From Tetrahymena thermophila SB210 (Eukaryota; Ciliophora; Oligohymenophorea; Hymenostomatida; Tetrahymenidae), in the NCBI RefSeq assembly GCF_000189635.1, contig NW_002476431.1, forward strand, positions 434,001-498,000: a DNA stretch of 64,000 bases, in the 5' to 3' direction. Within the stretch, counting starts at the first letter, position 1, and each line of letters starts with the position of its first letter. The translations under genes and the position numbers were made by a program. This document shows positions 1-14,018 of this stretch, piece after piece. Below the pieces are notes generated by a model. It made no database searches. It saw nothing but the letters and a program-made list of their open reading frames with translations, and was not told the DNA's origin.

Positions 1-419
1 TTTGATTTAGTAAAATTATCATTTTAAATAAATTATTAATTTAAAAAAATATACTTTTCTAAGTTAAAAATCATTTGAAAAATTTTATAAAGCTACATAT
101 TTCACTAAAAAATATTTTTCGTTTTGTTGAAATAAAATTTTTATATGACATGTTTAAATACATAAGTTATCCGATTTTACCTTAATACTTTTATTGATCA
201 AAAAAATATGTTCTCAATATAATTGAAATTTTTATTTGTAGTATCTTCATCAATAAATTTAATCAAATTAGTTTTATTAACAAATAAAAAGTAACTTTCT
301 TCTTTTGAAAATAGATAAAATAAATAACTAATAGCTATTTGTTAAAGATTAATTTCCTATTAAATAAACAAACAATATTAATACAATATCTTAAAAATTA
401 AAATAAGCTATAATAAAAG
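1..419. other. Gene-free 5' flank
   Basis: A+T-rich sequence upstream of the EML-like gene. It probably contains that gene's promoter and 5' leader. I see no coding signal, RNA gene or repeat here. Confidence 0.5.
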
Positions 420-3400
420 ATGGGAAATGATATGTCAATAGGCAAGTATTCTGATTTAGAATCTATGAAAAAATATACTGATTTTTCTCCAGGATAAGTA
501 GATATAATTAGGTAAATTCAAATAATTTGTTTAATTCTTTATTTAGGCATTCTAATTTATTATATGGCATTTGAGTTAGAAATGGTTTTATCAAATTTCA
601 CATAATAATTGTATATTAATTTACTAAATCTTAAATAGAGAAAAATTTGATCTTATGGCAGACGAAGATTTAACCATTTCGAAAGATTAATTTGGAAAAT
701 TGATGAAAATTCCTCCTTAAGAAGTAGATAGAGTATAAACAGACTTTTAATTTTATTATCAATTTTTGCAATTAATATTTTTAAAAATGTTAAATTTATA
801 GATTTTTGAATATTTTGACACAGACTCTAGTGGAAGGATAGATTCATATGAGTTTATTTCAGCTATTGCTTTACTATCTCAAGCTCCATTAAAAGTAATT
901 AATTAGTTATATAAATTATTTTAGAACAATTAGAAGTAAAAGTGCAAAATATTAAGAAAAAACGTTTTTAAAACTTGGTCTATTTTGCAGAACAACAAAA
1001 TATATATGAATTTTTAATATTTAAATGCAATTTATCAATTTATTATAGAAAATCATCAAATAGCGAATTTAAGATATTAAAGAAACTATAATTTATATAA
1101 TGCTATTTATAATACATTGAATCTAGCATTTTGCTCTATTATTATTAATAATTACTTTTATTAATCATTTATAAAAACTTAATATTTATTAAAAATAATC
1201 AAAATTAAATTAAATTTATAAAATATAACTTATAAACTCTTAATATATTAAATTTTTATATTAATAAACTAAAAAAAATTTATGTTATTTTATTAACTTA
1301 TTAGAGAAAAGCAGAATTGATATTCAATTTATATGACTTTGACAAGAATCAAACTATTACTTAAAACGAATTGGTTATTTTACTAAAGACAACTATGTCT
1401 TCATTGAATTCAATGTGCGGAAAGGAAGAAGCTACTATTTAATAAGCAGAAGCTAAAACAAAAGAAATTTTATCAAAATATGATACAAATAAGGATGGAA
1501 GTATTTCTCTTAAGGAATTTTAATCATTTGTATCAAAAGATTCTGATATTTTGAGAGTCCTTACTAGCTATGGTCTTATATCTAAGGAAGATTTAAGACA
1601 TGATTTTGGTGGCAGTGATGATCTTCCTGATGCAGATTCTGATTTAGAAGAAGAAATAGGGAAAGCAAATGTTGATAGAGATGATAGAATCGAAAGAATT
1701 AAAAACGGTATTGAGCATTCATATGTAACTGACGAAGAAAAGGCTTTATATGAGAAATAACTCAATGAAGATAAGAATTCTTTCAAGGAATAAAAATATT
1801 GGTAGAAAATTATTGGCAATACTGTAAGGCCAGACGAAAAATCAATTAGATGTATGCAGAATTATTTTGCTTATATTTATTTAATATTTAATAATAAAAC
1901 TAGATGACAGTAGTGCTCCTCCTGTTAATATGAGCATAGATCATATTTATGGATATCGTTGTTATGATACAAGAAATAATATAAAGTATAATTTAAATAA
2001 AGACTTAGTCTATCATCACGCTGCTGTAGGAATAGTTTAAAGGCCAAATGAATAATAAAACTTTTATTTAGAGCATACAGATGATATTACTTGTATTGAT
2101 ACTGCAGGAAATTTAGTCATCACTGGTCAATTAGGAGCAAACCCTTTGATCTGTGTTTGGGATTCTACTAATTTAGAAACTAAATTTGTGTTTAAAGGAG
2201 TGATCAAGAATGGTGTATCAAGTGTTGCAATAAGCTAAGATGGGAAAAAAATAGCAGCTATTTCACTTGAGAAAGAAAGTTCAATTGTCATTTATGACCT
2301 TGAAAAAGCGTAAAAAATAATATTTAATATATAATGTTATTTTACAAATTGTTTCTTTTAATTATAGAATATAACAAAGATTAAATCCAACAAAGAGAAG
2401 CAATGATGATGGTCTTTTGGCTACAGGAAAGCTTACAAATAAAGAAGTTTTTGATGCTAAATTTGATAAGCAAGGAAAAACTGTTATTGTAGCCAGCATA
2501 AATGACATTCTTTTTGTAACTTTTGATAATAACTTGATTAAAGTTGCAAAAGGTGTTTGGAGTCAAAGTAATCCACCCTAAGCTTGCCTTTGTATTGGCT
2601 TTAGTGAAGTTGGCATAGTAACAGGTATGTTTAAAGGATAGCTTTATCTTTGGAAAAGTAGTAAGTTCCATCAGGCACTACCTGCTCACAATGGACCAGT
2701 TAGTTGCATTCATTCAAGGGAAGGAGGTAAAATATCAACTGAATCATGAATAAAATAATAATTTTAATAAATATAAATAGATAAAAAAGGTATTATAACT
2801 GGTGGAAGAGATGGCTTTATAATAATTTGGGACTCCTTACTCAAAAGTTATATAAATAAAATTGATACAAAAGAATTTAAGCTTTACTCCCAAAAGGTAT
2901 TTAATTAATATAACTATTTTATTACTTTTATTTTTAATAAAATACCAAAATTAATTACATAAAGATTTGCGCAGTCACAGAAGATATTAAACAAGAAAAT
3001 TTGGTCTTTGGTACAAGAACATCTGAAATAGTTGAAATGTCTCAATACAGTAACAAATCTAAGAAATTGACTCATGGACATTGGGATGGAGAACTTTGGG
3101 GATTGGCTACCTCTGCTAATCATCCTTATTTTTATACAGTAGGAGAAGATAACTTCTTAGCTTCTTGGAACATTGATAAAAGATGTATTTCATAAAGCAC
3201 CAAACTCGATTTCCCTGCTAGATGCATAGATTTAGCAGCTAACATTAAATACTTAGCTGTTGGTTGCTTAAACGGTACTGTATTGATTATAGATCCAAAA
3301 AGTCTTGTAGTTATATTTAGCTTAAAAGATAGAGATCGTGCTGTCTCATGCATTAAATTCTCGCCTGATAGTGAATTACTAGTAGTTGCTTATGCTGAAC

Positions 3401-6400
3401 CTTCTTGTGAAATACTTGTTTATGATGCAAAAAACCATTTCAAGCAATAGACTAAAATTCGTGGATCAACAACTGCTGTCACTCACATAGATTTTAGCAA
3501 TGATAACAAAAAAATAATTTAATGCAATAATGAAGGATGCGAATTATTATTCTTTAGTTTACTTGAAAAAAATAAAACTGGTGCCTTAGGTAAGTAGATA
3601 TTAGACTATAAATAAGTTTAAGAATTAAAATGGAAAACTTAAAATTGTATTTATGGATACAATGTCTAAGGCATCTGGCCTCCATGTTCAAATGGAGGAG
3701 ATATCAACACAATTGATTTATCACCTATTCGTAATATTTTAGTAACTGGTGATGATTTTAGTAAAATTAAAGCATTTAGATATCCATGTTCATCTTAGAA
3801 TTAGAGTTTTAATAGATACAGTGGTCACGCTTCTCATGTAACTAAAGTTAGATTTGTCAATAGTGGATCTGATGAGTTTGTTATTTCAATTGGTGGAGCA
3901 GAAAAATCAATTATTTAATGGAAATTTGAATTTGACAATGCTTCTGCTGAACTATCTCAAGAAGTTGGATCGGCTGAATCTAAAGATTAAGAAATTGTAT
4001 TTGATGAGGCTTCTGCAGATAAAGGTGACTAAGCATTAGCAGTCAAACCATATTTAGGTATAATTAAATTATAAAGTATTAATTAAAGTTTAACTTGAAT
4101 AAAATATTTTTAATAACAGGATAAATCACTCTTAGTATCCCTGAATAGTATAGAAATATAGATGAAAAGAAATTTAATGTTTTGCCATAAGCATAATTAG
4201 CTTTGAATTATGTTTTTGGTTTCAAAACTAAAAATGTAAATGATGATAGTAGAAATCTTCTGAAATTCTTGTAAAACGGAAAAATTGTTTTCCCAGCTGC
4301 TGGTGTTGGTATTGTACTTGAGAATAAAAAAGACCAAAGCTTTTTCATTAAGCATGAAGAGGATATTGTTTCTTTAGCAGTTCATCCTAAAGCAAACATT
4401 GTTGCTACAGGATAGATGGCAGCAAAAGGAAAATCTAATTTGATTGATATTTACATTTGGGATAGTGAAACAAAAAATGTAAATAAATTATTATTTAAAA
4501 AAATAACTAAATAATTAATTAAATAAAGGTTTTAGGTCTCTTAAATGATTTCCATACAAGAGCTGTTAGTGTTTTAGAATTTTCCAGTGATGGAAGTTAA
4601 TTACTTACAATAGGTGATGATAACGATCACTCTTTAGCAATTTATGATTGGCAGCAATCCAGAATGATCTGCAATTCAAAAGTAGACAAATCTGCAGTTA
4701 CATGTGCTATTTGGAAGAATAATAATGAGTTTGTAACTTGTGGTGTTAAGCATATCAAATTCTGGTCTTTACAAGGACGTAATCTGACATGTAAATTTAT
4801 TTTATGATTCTAAAAGAGTGCATTTGTTTATTTTTCTTTTTTAATTATTAAGCAAAATCTGGTATTGGTATGGATCCATTTTCTGCTATTACTTGCATAA
4901 CTTGTACTTCAAGTTCAGTAATTGTAACTGGATGTGCAGATGGCAGAATTCACATTTGGAATGGAAATTCAGCTTAAAAAAGCATTAAAGCTCATAACAA
5001 AAGTGTAGGCAGTATAATAGCTACAGCATCTAGTAATACATTTTAAAAAAATTTTAATTAATTTTTAAATAAATATACTTATATACATATAGAGCCTGGA
5101 AGTAAAGATAGCTTTGTGTACAGTGCTGGATATGATGGTCTAGTATAAAGATGGAAAGTAGATGGAAGCAATATTACTGCAGACTCTACTTTCTAAATTG
5201 ATTTAAATTAACAAAATTCTTAATTTGACCATGCAATTATTTCGTTGTCCATCGATTCAAAATAAGAACAAATCTTGATAGGAACTAAGTCTGCTGAAAT
5301 TTTCTTGGGTAAAATAGCTTAAGGAAGTCATCCAGAAAAAATATTAGATGCTCACTATGATGGTGAATTGTGGGGATGTGCTACTGATTCTAAGGGAGCT
5401 AGATTCGTTACATGTGGTGGTGATAAAACCGTACGTATTTGGGACATTCCTTAAAAGAAGTAAATTGCTTGTAGTGAACCTCTTAATAGTGAAGCTAGAG
5501 CAGTTGATTGGTCTCCAATGACAGGTTCCATGATTGCAGTAGGCGATACATTAGGCTAAATTATTCTATTTGATTAAAATCTTAAAAAACTATGTCAATA
5601 AAGTATGATTTTTTATTTTATTTTATTTTTATTTAGCATAAATGAAATATTTAAAAATATAATTAGCAACTAAATTCTTTAAGCCTATCAATTAAAAAAA
5701 ATTGACAAATTGGATTGAAGATATTAAATTCTCTCCTAATGAAAAATATATTGCATTAGGAGCTCATGGAGGTCCTTCTACAATTGAAATTTTTGAAATA
5801 AAAGAATCTAAAGAAAACGGATCTAAATCTATTGATCTTGCAATGTCAATAAATGCAGGTAAATTAAAAAAAAAATCATATTTAGCTTTTATGTTAAAAT
5901 TTAATGTTTTACAAAAAAAGGATTGACTTCAGCTCTTACTCATTTAGATTGGAACACTGCTAGTGATAAGCTTGTTGTTAATTCATAAGCTTATGAGCTT
6001 AAATTTATTAGTTTGAATCAAAAGAAAGATGTTGCCTCAAGCACATGTGCTGAAGAAGATTGGGCTTCATGGACTTGCACTCTTGGTTGGTTTGTTAAAG
6101 GTATTTTCCCAGGTGTGGATGGAACTGATGTAAACACTGCAAATCGCTCTAAAAATAAAAAAATTATTGCAACTGGTGATGACTTTGGAAGAGTTAACCT
6201 CTTTTAATATCCAGCTGCAGCTCCTAAGCAAAGCCATCATACTTATCTTGGACATAGCTCTCATGTTACAAGAGTGAAATTCTCTTATGATGATAAATTT
6301 TTAATTTCAACTGGTGGAAATGATAAATCAATTTTAGTTTGGAGCACTGAAAATATGTAGGATGAAGCAAGAAAACAAAATGAAAGATAATATGAATAAT

Positions 6401-8908
6401 AAGAAGATATTTCAGAAGAAGAAATTGGAGTTGTTACTAAAAAAGATAAAAAGGTAGGAGCTCAAAAGTTTGGCAAATAAGTTCAAGCACCTAAAAAGTA
6501 ATAAGAATCTGATGATATCTTTGGAGAAGAAGATACAGATAAGGGAGATGAATTTATGTAATAATCTTTACAAAAAGTTTAATATATATCTTTAAACTAA
6601 ATATTTTAAATTAATTATATAGGGCTGTTAAACCTTGGCTAGGAGCTATCAAAGAACCTACTACTTATTACAAAGACCCTTTAAATTAATCCAAAGAACC
6701 TCCTGTATCTCTTTAGTTAGAATATGTACACGGATATAGAGCAAAAGATTGTAGAGATAATATTAGATATTTGAAGTCAGGAAATATAGTTTACAATGCA
6801 GCTGCATTGGGTATAGTTATGGATATTACAAGTAACACTCAAAGGTACTCAAAAATAGTTTTATTTTTAAATTAATTTTATAAAAAAAATATTTTTACTA
6901 AAATAGATTCTTTAATTTACACACTGATGACATTACAGCAATTGACGTACATCCAGATAGCATACGTGTTGCTACAGGTTAAATCGGTGCTAAGCCTTCT
7001 ATATATGTTTGGGATAGTAATACACTTCTTCCTCTTTGTCACTTTAAAGGCAATTTAAAGAATGGCATAAGTGCTCTTTCATTCTCACCAAGTGGTGATA
7101 AGTTAGTTGCTATTGCTATTGATACTAACCATGAACTAGCAATATTCGATATAAATGCAAAAAGTAAAACTGGTGGCGTTCAAATTTTACTTGAAAAATC
7201 TGGTCCTGATGTAATTACTGGGGCTAAATGGAGAAACGAAAATGTATAAATAAATTATTTTTGAGAAAATATTTTTATTATATTCTTAAAAATTAGGAAT
7301 TTGCAACAGTTGGTGTTAAGCATTTCAAATTATGGGCTCTTTCAGCTAGCAGTATTAAGGGCACAAAAGGTAGCTGGGATAGCAAATTTACAGGTTCTAC
7401 AACTATCTTAACTGTTAATATTTTAGGAGATGATTACTTATGTGGTGGATCAGATGGATTCTTATAAGTTTTCAAAGGATCTTCTTTAACTAACTACAAA
7501 AAAGTACACGATAAAGGAATCGATTCTGTATTTGTCTAGGGAGGAATGTATGTATTTTATTAAAAAAAGAGTTTATATTTATCATTTTTTTATTTAGGAT
7601 ATTTACAGGTGGAAGAGATTACAAAGTTTTGGTCCTTGACAAAACTTTGAATGTAATTACTAAAGTGGCTTTGGATGAAGTTCTTAAAGGACCTAATATT
7701 CCCTCTTTATGCCCTGAAGTACGTTCTATTAGCCTTTCTTCAGACTCAAAGAATATGATCATAGGAACATATGCATCAGAAATTTATGAACTTAATACTA
7801 AAGATGCTAAGATAACATCTACCACAAAGTTTGCTCAACCAAAAAGTATTGTCAAAGGTCATTACACTCCAAATAAAAAATGGACTAATGAAGTATGGGG
7901 CTTAAGTACTAATCCTCAGAATGAAGATATCTTCTACACATGCTCTGATGATGGTACTCTTAGAGCCTGGTCTATTAGTTAGAAGAAACAAGATAAATGT
8001 ATTAGAACAATCTTAGATTCTAATAATTCTGAAATTCCTCCAAATAATTAAACTGGAGATTTATCTGACTCTGTTAAGGTATTTTTATATTAACTCAATC
8101 TTAATGATAATAAATTTATATTCAATTATTAAGGGACGTTCTATTGCTGTAAACTGCGATGGTTTTGTTGCAGTAGGATTTAAAGATGGCTCTATTAGAT
8201 TATATGATAGTAACCTATCGCAATAAGTTTACACTAAATAGGCTAAAGAATGGATTTCTGATTTGAAGTTTTCTCCTGATGGTTCTATGTTAGCTGCAGG
8301 ATCTCATGATAACGCAATTTATATTCATCTCATGAACGATCTTAAATAAAAAGTTAGACCTCTCAAAAAACACTCTTCATATATTACTCACATCGATTTT
8401 TCACTTGATGGTAATAATCTACATTCTAATTGTGGAGCATACGAGTTATTATTCTGGGATGTTAATACCGGAAAATAAATTCCTTCAGGAGCTACTCAAT
8501 TTAGAGATGAGAAATGGGTTTCATGGACAGCTACACTAGGGTGGCCTGTAAAATTTTAAAAATTAATTTAAATATAATATAATAATTTAAAATAAACTTT
8601 AGGTATAAGGTATTTGGCCAGAAGCAGCTGATGGTACAGATATAAACGCTGTTGATAGAAGTAATTCAACATATTCTAGAAATGATACACCACCTGATAA
8701 TTACTATCTCTTGGCTACAGGTGACGATTTCTCATAAGTAAATATATTCAGATATCCTTGCATTAAGAAAGGATCCAAAGCTGTAGTTGGAAAAGGTCAT
8801 TCAAGTCATGTCACTAATGTTAAATTCTCTAAAAACGATGACTACTTAATTTCTACTGGTGGTGAGGATAACTGTGTATTTTAATGGAAGGTTATTAAAC
8901 AAAAATGA
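420..8908 (+). CDS. EF-hand + triple EMAP/EML-like WD40 protein
   Basis: This is a giant microtubule-associated-type protein interrupted by many short introns. The N-terminal part (about 660-1560) holds EF-hands; loops include FDTDSSGRIDSYEF, YDFDKNQTITQNEL and YDTNKDGSISLKEF, with calcium-ligand spacing intact. Three EMAP units follow (roughly 1900-4030, 4040-6560 and 6620-8905). Units 1 and 3 have a clear HELP-like motif (YGYRCYDTRNNI, HGYRAKDCRDNI), and each unit runs into a double set of WD40 blades. The repeated signature VATGQIGAKPSIYVWDS is typical of EML proteins, and three tandem units match the EML5/EML6 layout. In animals EMLs bind microtubules; the EF-hands would add calcium sensing (inference). 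The first ATG at 420 and the TGA at 8906-8908 bound it, and many in-frame TAA/TAG codons fall within conserved blades. Some exon borders, especially before 800, are uncertain. Confidence 0.92.
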
Positions 8909-9310
8909 ATGAATTCTCAGTTATTTATTAATGTCACTATCTATATTTTAAAAAGTATTTTTTATGAGTTTTAAATTTGAAATTATTTAGTTAATATTTC
9001 GTGTTTTTTCAAAAATTATAATTTTTAAAAAAAAATAAATTCATTAAATATTTATTTTTTGTTTATAACTTTTTAATTTTAAATTATTAATTTAAAATAA
9101 ATTAAGCAATTCTATCTAATTAATAAAATTCATAGATCATTCATTCATTTAATTTATTTGAAAATATAAATATTTAAATTTGATTACAAATAAGAGTTAA
9201 ACAATTTAATTTTTATTTTTAAAATTTGTTTGAACAAAAATGTAATAAAATATAAATATTTAATTAAATTCTAATATTTGATATAAATAAAATTAAAATA
9301 TTTATTGCTA
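8909..9310. other. Convergent 3' spacer
   Basis: A+T-rich spacer between two convergent genes, presumably both 3' UTRs. Runs of A and T are present. I see no gene or RNA in it. Confidence 0.5.
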
Positions 9311-11887
9311 TCATTCTTGATTAAATAATTATAGACAAAATATTTGAACTTATTTATCATTATTTCCTATAGCTAGGATGTGATACTTATTTGTATCAAA
9401 TACAGACACTTTAGCAGAAAATCCATCTGAGTGCTTCTTTTCATCATTTTAAAGAACATATTTGGTTGAGCTAATTACTTTTTATTTTGAAATATCATAT
9501 AAATTACATATTCCATCCCAGCTCATGGCAACAAGGAAATTATCTTCAAAAAGATTTAAGCTGCTTATTCTCTGCTTATGTATATGACGAAATTTAAAAG
9601 TAATGCATATCTCAGCATTTATTTACTACTTCTCAATAAAGCTTTCTTTAAATTTATCACCTTCTTCCTCATTTGCAGCTGTTGGTTATGATTTCTATTG
9701 TTGTAACTACAATTAATAATTCTAATTTTCTAAATTATCTTCCAGTTTTGAATTTAGTTTAGAAAGATCTAAAACTGTTATGGTTCCATTACCACTTCCA
9801 ATAATTGCAGTGTGAGGATTTTTAGAGCCTAGTATAATACTTGATATTTTTTCTTTGGAGCATTTTAGCTTAGCTATAAATTTGAGTTCGGTTACCTGAT
9901 ATTTGGGCTAACGCCTTATAAGAGGTCCAAATGCAGCACTTCGCTCACTCTTTTTAGATTTTATAGTAGACTGTAGTGTTTATTGGTAATTCAAATCAAC
10001 TAAAACATTTTGATAGATTAAAATATTTCCTGAAACACAACCAACTATAGTATACTAGCTGTTTGTCTCCATGAATTTACAATCTTCATCTTAAGGTAAA
10101 TCAAAGGTTGCTATTAAAGCATTTTATTGCTCAACTTCTGTATTTATATTCCAAAGCTTTATTGTTTTATCATATGAAATGCTTAACAGTTAGTTATACT
10201 AATTTGGAAGGAAAGAAATATTTCTAACTGTTTTAGTATGTCCAACATATTCTTTAGTTAAATTAGGATTTAAATCAACAGAAGAAGACACATCTTATGG
10301 AAATTTGTAAACTTAAATAACTCCTCTGGATGTAGCAACATATAAGCTATTTTATTGCTTATTATATACCAATTAAACTCCTAAATCTCCTAGCTCAATT
10401 GTTGCTTTATGGTGAATGACATAATTTTAGGTGAAACCCCAAATCTTAACTTTTTATTCATTTCCACATGTTGCAAAAGTATTATGATTTATTGTTGCAA
10501 TAGAGTTGATAGATAATTTATGGTCGGTTTAAAGTAAAGCTTTTTATTGAAGGCTGATCATTGAAGAGTCTATTTTAGGATCTTAAAAATCACTTTTGAC
10601 CTTCATGACGATTGATTTTTTATCATAACTCTCATACCATTCTTAAAACTTATCATCATCTAAAAACTCTTCTACAACTGAGTCTTTATTATTTTCTAAT
10701 TATTACTTGTCTTAGCATTACTACTCATACAACTATCTTTTGTAGTTAATTAAATGCTAACCTTGAAGCTTTAGTCTTGTAAAATCAAATAGCATAATAT
10801 CTTCGTCATCATATTCTTATTAAATATTATTGATCTCATTTTTACCTTCAGTTGCCAACTTTTTAAATTTGTTTGATGTTGAGGGAGGTTACTGAGAATT
10901 CTTTAATGCATTTTATAAGAGGGAGTTTATTGAATCTTTTATATATTTTACTTGCCTAGTTTTATAATATTTATTATTCTTTAAGTCATATTTGAACTCT
11001 TCTAAATTATCATTAATTTCCTAAATAAACTGTTAGGCAGAGAAAGTATTTTCCTTTTCACGAACCTTTTTCATGAACTCGTTAATTTAATAAAAGTTAG
11101 AATAATCAAAATTATTAGTGAGAATTTCTTTGAAACCCTTTTCAATTATCTATCCTTCTTTAATTATTTAGTCATAATTCTTTTTTATTGAAATATTATA
11201 CCTTTAAATAGTTGATTTTTATTCATTTTAATACTAGTCAATCTATTTATTTAATGAAACTTTTAATTCAGCGCATAATGCTGTTACACTTCCAATAATT
11301 TCAGTTAAGTCTTTTTCTACTGTATCTCTCATTTGTTAAACATTTTAATTAACTTCTTTCTCAACTTTGTTTACATTCTGTTGTATTTATTCTATTTTTT
11401 AGCGCTCTAGCTTACCAGATATTTGATCGATCTTTAATGGGACATACTTTTCTAAAGAATTGAAATCGTTTTTACATTCTATAGCATGCTTTTCATCTTA
11501 CAAAATACATTTAGAGCATGAAATCACATTTTTAAAAGTACACTTTTTGTTAATACAAATGTGATCATATTCCCTAATTTTATGCTAAGAACAAGAAATA
11601 TGTAAAAACTTTCCTAATAATTCAGTTAATGACTTTTCTATTTCTATTGGCTTTAGTGCCTCTTGTTATTGATTAACCAGTGAATCAATTAATTACCTTC
11701 CTGTGTGAATTTAACTATTTGGAGGACTATCTTTTTTAACTTAGTTATCTGCAGATGCTGTTTTATTAGCTGTATTTTAAAGATCAGTCTTTTTTGTTGC
11801 TACATTAACTATTGAACTCCTTTTACTTTCAGGTTAAATCTGAGTAGTGCTCTTTTCACTTTTTTATGTAACTTATGTTTTCTTCAT
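9311..11887 (-). CDS. B-box-like zinc finger, coiled-coil, WD40 protein
   Basis: An apparently uninterrupted reading frame of 858 residues when TAA/TAG are read as Gln. Residues 1-90 are polar and low in complexity. A Cys/His cluster begins at about residue 98 (CSQH, then a C-x4-C pair, CSKC and H-x3-C), which fits a B-box-type zinc-binding module. A long coiled coil follows (about 150-400, with EKEVNQNVQQMRDTVEKDL). The C-terminal half has WD40 blades, for example SISYDKTIKLWNINTE and LVAMSWDGICNLYDIS. This layout recurs in ciliate proteomes. The WD40 part probably scaffolds protein complexes; no enzyme motif is present. The partner and pathway cannot be read from the sequence. It ends at TGA 9313-9311. 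Confidence 0.88.
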
Positions 11888-12284
11888 TTTGTAAAACTTG
11901 TAAAATTAATTAATTTTGTTTTATTAAAATTTTAAGACTCAATTATTGTTTTCTTTTTTTTCAAAGAAGTAACTATTAAAAATTAAAACACAGATTTTTA
12001 TAATAAATACCAACTAAAATAAATATGTTTAAGTCAATTTATGAAATTAAATCTTATTTTATCCAGTAACTTAATAAAAAATTATTTTCATAAATTAAAG
12101 CATGATAAAACTTTTTCATATCAAATCTACTTTCAATAAATACTATCTATTTCATATATTTAAGTGTTAATGAATTAGATTTCATAAGAAGATTGAATAA
12201 TTTGGTTTTTGTATCTGCAGAATAGATATCGTTGAACAAAAATAAATTAATAAGAAAATAAAATTTCTGTAAAATTTGTTAAAA
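11888..12284. other. Divergent promoter spacer
   Basis: A+T-rich sequence between the divergent starts of the zinc-finger/WD40 gene and the small membrane-protein gene. It presumably contains both promoters. I recognise no defined motif. Confidence 0.45.
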
Positions 12285-12674
12285 ATGGATAACTGGACTA
12301 TATTTTATTTATTCCTATCATAAATAATATCTGGTTTATTGATTTGCTATTTCTTAAATACATTAGAGGATTCTTTAAAAGTGATTCAAATAGCTACTGC
12401 AGTGGTATCTTTATTAACTGGATTTGTATGCTTTCTTTTAAACTTATTCGACTTAAATGAGTCAATTTAAAGTCCATTCCTTTAACTTTCTTCTTTATTA
12501 CTTTTTTTCTCTATTATAATTTGTATTTACAAGATAATAAAATACTGTTTCTACTATTATTCTGATGATTAAGCGCTATGGGTTTTAGGAAGCATTATTC
12601 CTCTAATTGGTTTTTTAATTCTAAGCTTTATATTTTCTAGATTATCAAGTAATGAAGTAAAAGTAATATAGTGA
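12285..12674 (+). CDS. Small four-helix membrane protein, function unknown
   Basis: An intronless frame of 129 residues ending in TGA. It has four hydrophobic stretches: about residues 5-20 (IFYLFLSQIISGLLICYFL), 30-50 (IQIATAVVSLLTGFVCFLL), 65-85 (LSSLLLFFSIIICIYKII) and 100-120 (WVLGSIIPLIGFLILSFIF). A short polar loop (YYYSDDQAL) lies before the last helix. I recognise no family motif. The size and helix pattern allow a small integral membrane protein of the plasma membrane or an organelle. Random open frames of about 60 codons are common in this code, but regular helix spacing, a length twice that and an A-rich leader before the ATG favour a real gene. Confidence 0.55.
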
Positions 12675-14018
12675 AATAGATTCAAAGCAAGTATAAGAAA
12701 AATAATTTTCAAAGATTATATTTTAAAATCGTATTTAAATAAAAAAAGTGTATATCATAGCCTTTATAATTATTTATTTGCAATTTTCATATTTTTTAAA
12801 AATAAATATTTTTGCAAGCTAATTAATTATTTTTATTCAATCTTTTGCTTGAACATCTCTAAATTTTATTTTTTAATTTTGATAATATTTAGAATATCTT
12901 TAATTTTTAGCTATTCTAAAAAATGATATATTTTAAACAAGTTAAATACAAAGAAAGGTAGATAGAATAGTATGATATCAAAAATAAAAAAATTAATTTA
13001 AAAAAAATGTTTTAATTTCGAGATATTTGAATTGAAATTAATATAGGTATTACTTGGAATTAATATAATTTAAGTGGGAATTTAATTTCCTTTTATATAT
13101 TGGTTCGCCTTTAATTACAAGATATTTGAAAAAGATTTTATCAGAAACTAACCAATCCACGTTCTACTATAAAATAATTCTAAATATTTAAACATAATAT
13201 GAGAATTAGTCTTTATTTTTTATCATATGAACTGAATATCATTTTAATTACAACTACTTTAAAATAATTAATTAGATTTAATAAAATTAGTGCCTTTTCT
13301 TTTGTAGTGGTAATCAAGCAAAATTTTTAATTCCTATTTGTATTTGTATTTTTTATTCATCCTCCCTTAAATTATTAATTCTCAAAAATCTTTGCTTATT
13401 TTGTCTCAGTTATTATCCTTTTTTGAGAAGAAAATAAGATAATCTTTTTTTTTTATTGTTTGATTTTCCTTTATTTTTCCTAAAAGGGATATATTCTATA
13501 AAAAAAGTATGCTACTATAAAGTACTTATTTTAACAAATTAAAATATTTAATTTTTTTAGTTTTTTGTAATTTTTTGCTTTTTAAAGTATAATTTGAAAT
13601 TAAATTGCCAATTTGATTGATGCCTAACAATAATTTTTAAGGTTTTATCCAAGTACGGAAGGAAGATCAAATAAGCATATTTTTCTGATGAAAAATAAAA
13701 AATTTTGTCTGTAGCAACAAGAAATGAAGAAGATTAGTTTTTATTGATTTTAGTAATCACAAGAAAAGAATTATGATATCAGATGTTATGATAAACTTTA
13801 GGCGCTTAAATATAATGTAAAAAGATATTTATTAATATAAAAATAAGAATTTGTTAGAAACCCTTACAAAATCAATTAATAAAATCTTTCTTTTTACTTA
13901 GTTTAGGAATGATATTTATTAGAAAGAAAAGTTTTCTCAAAATATATAATAAATAATTAATTGATTGATAAAAAATAAATAAATCTCTAAATAATAAAAT
14001 AAACAAATTTTAGTAAAA
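12675..14018. other. Gene-poor intergenic region
   Basis: About 1.3 kb of A+T-rich sequence. A short open stretch near 13618-13790 can be read in different frames, but none gives a convincing product. The last 50 bases, rich in A and leading to AAAAATGG, are probably the leader of the next gene. No repeat or RNA was recognised. Confidence 0.4.

Noticed and set aside
13618-13790. Short open stretches after ATGCCTAACAAT, in two frames, one giving EEDQFLLILVITRKEL-like sequence
   Set aside because: No frame combines a start, a plausible intron and a conserved product. With TGA the only stop, frames of this length are expected by chance.
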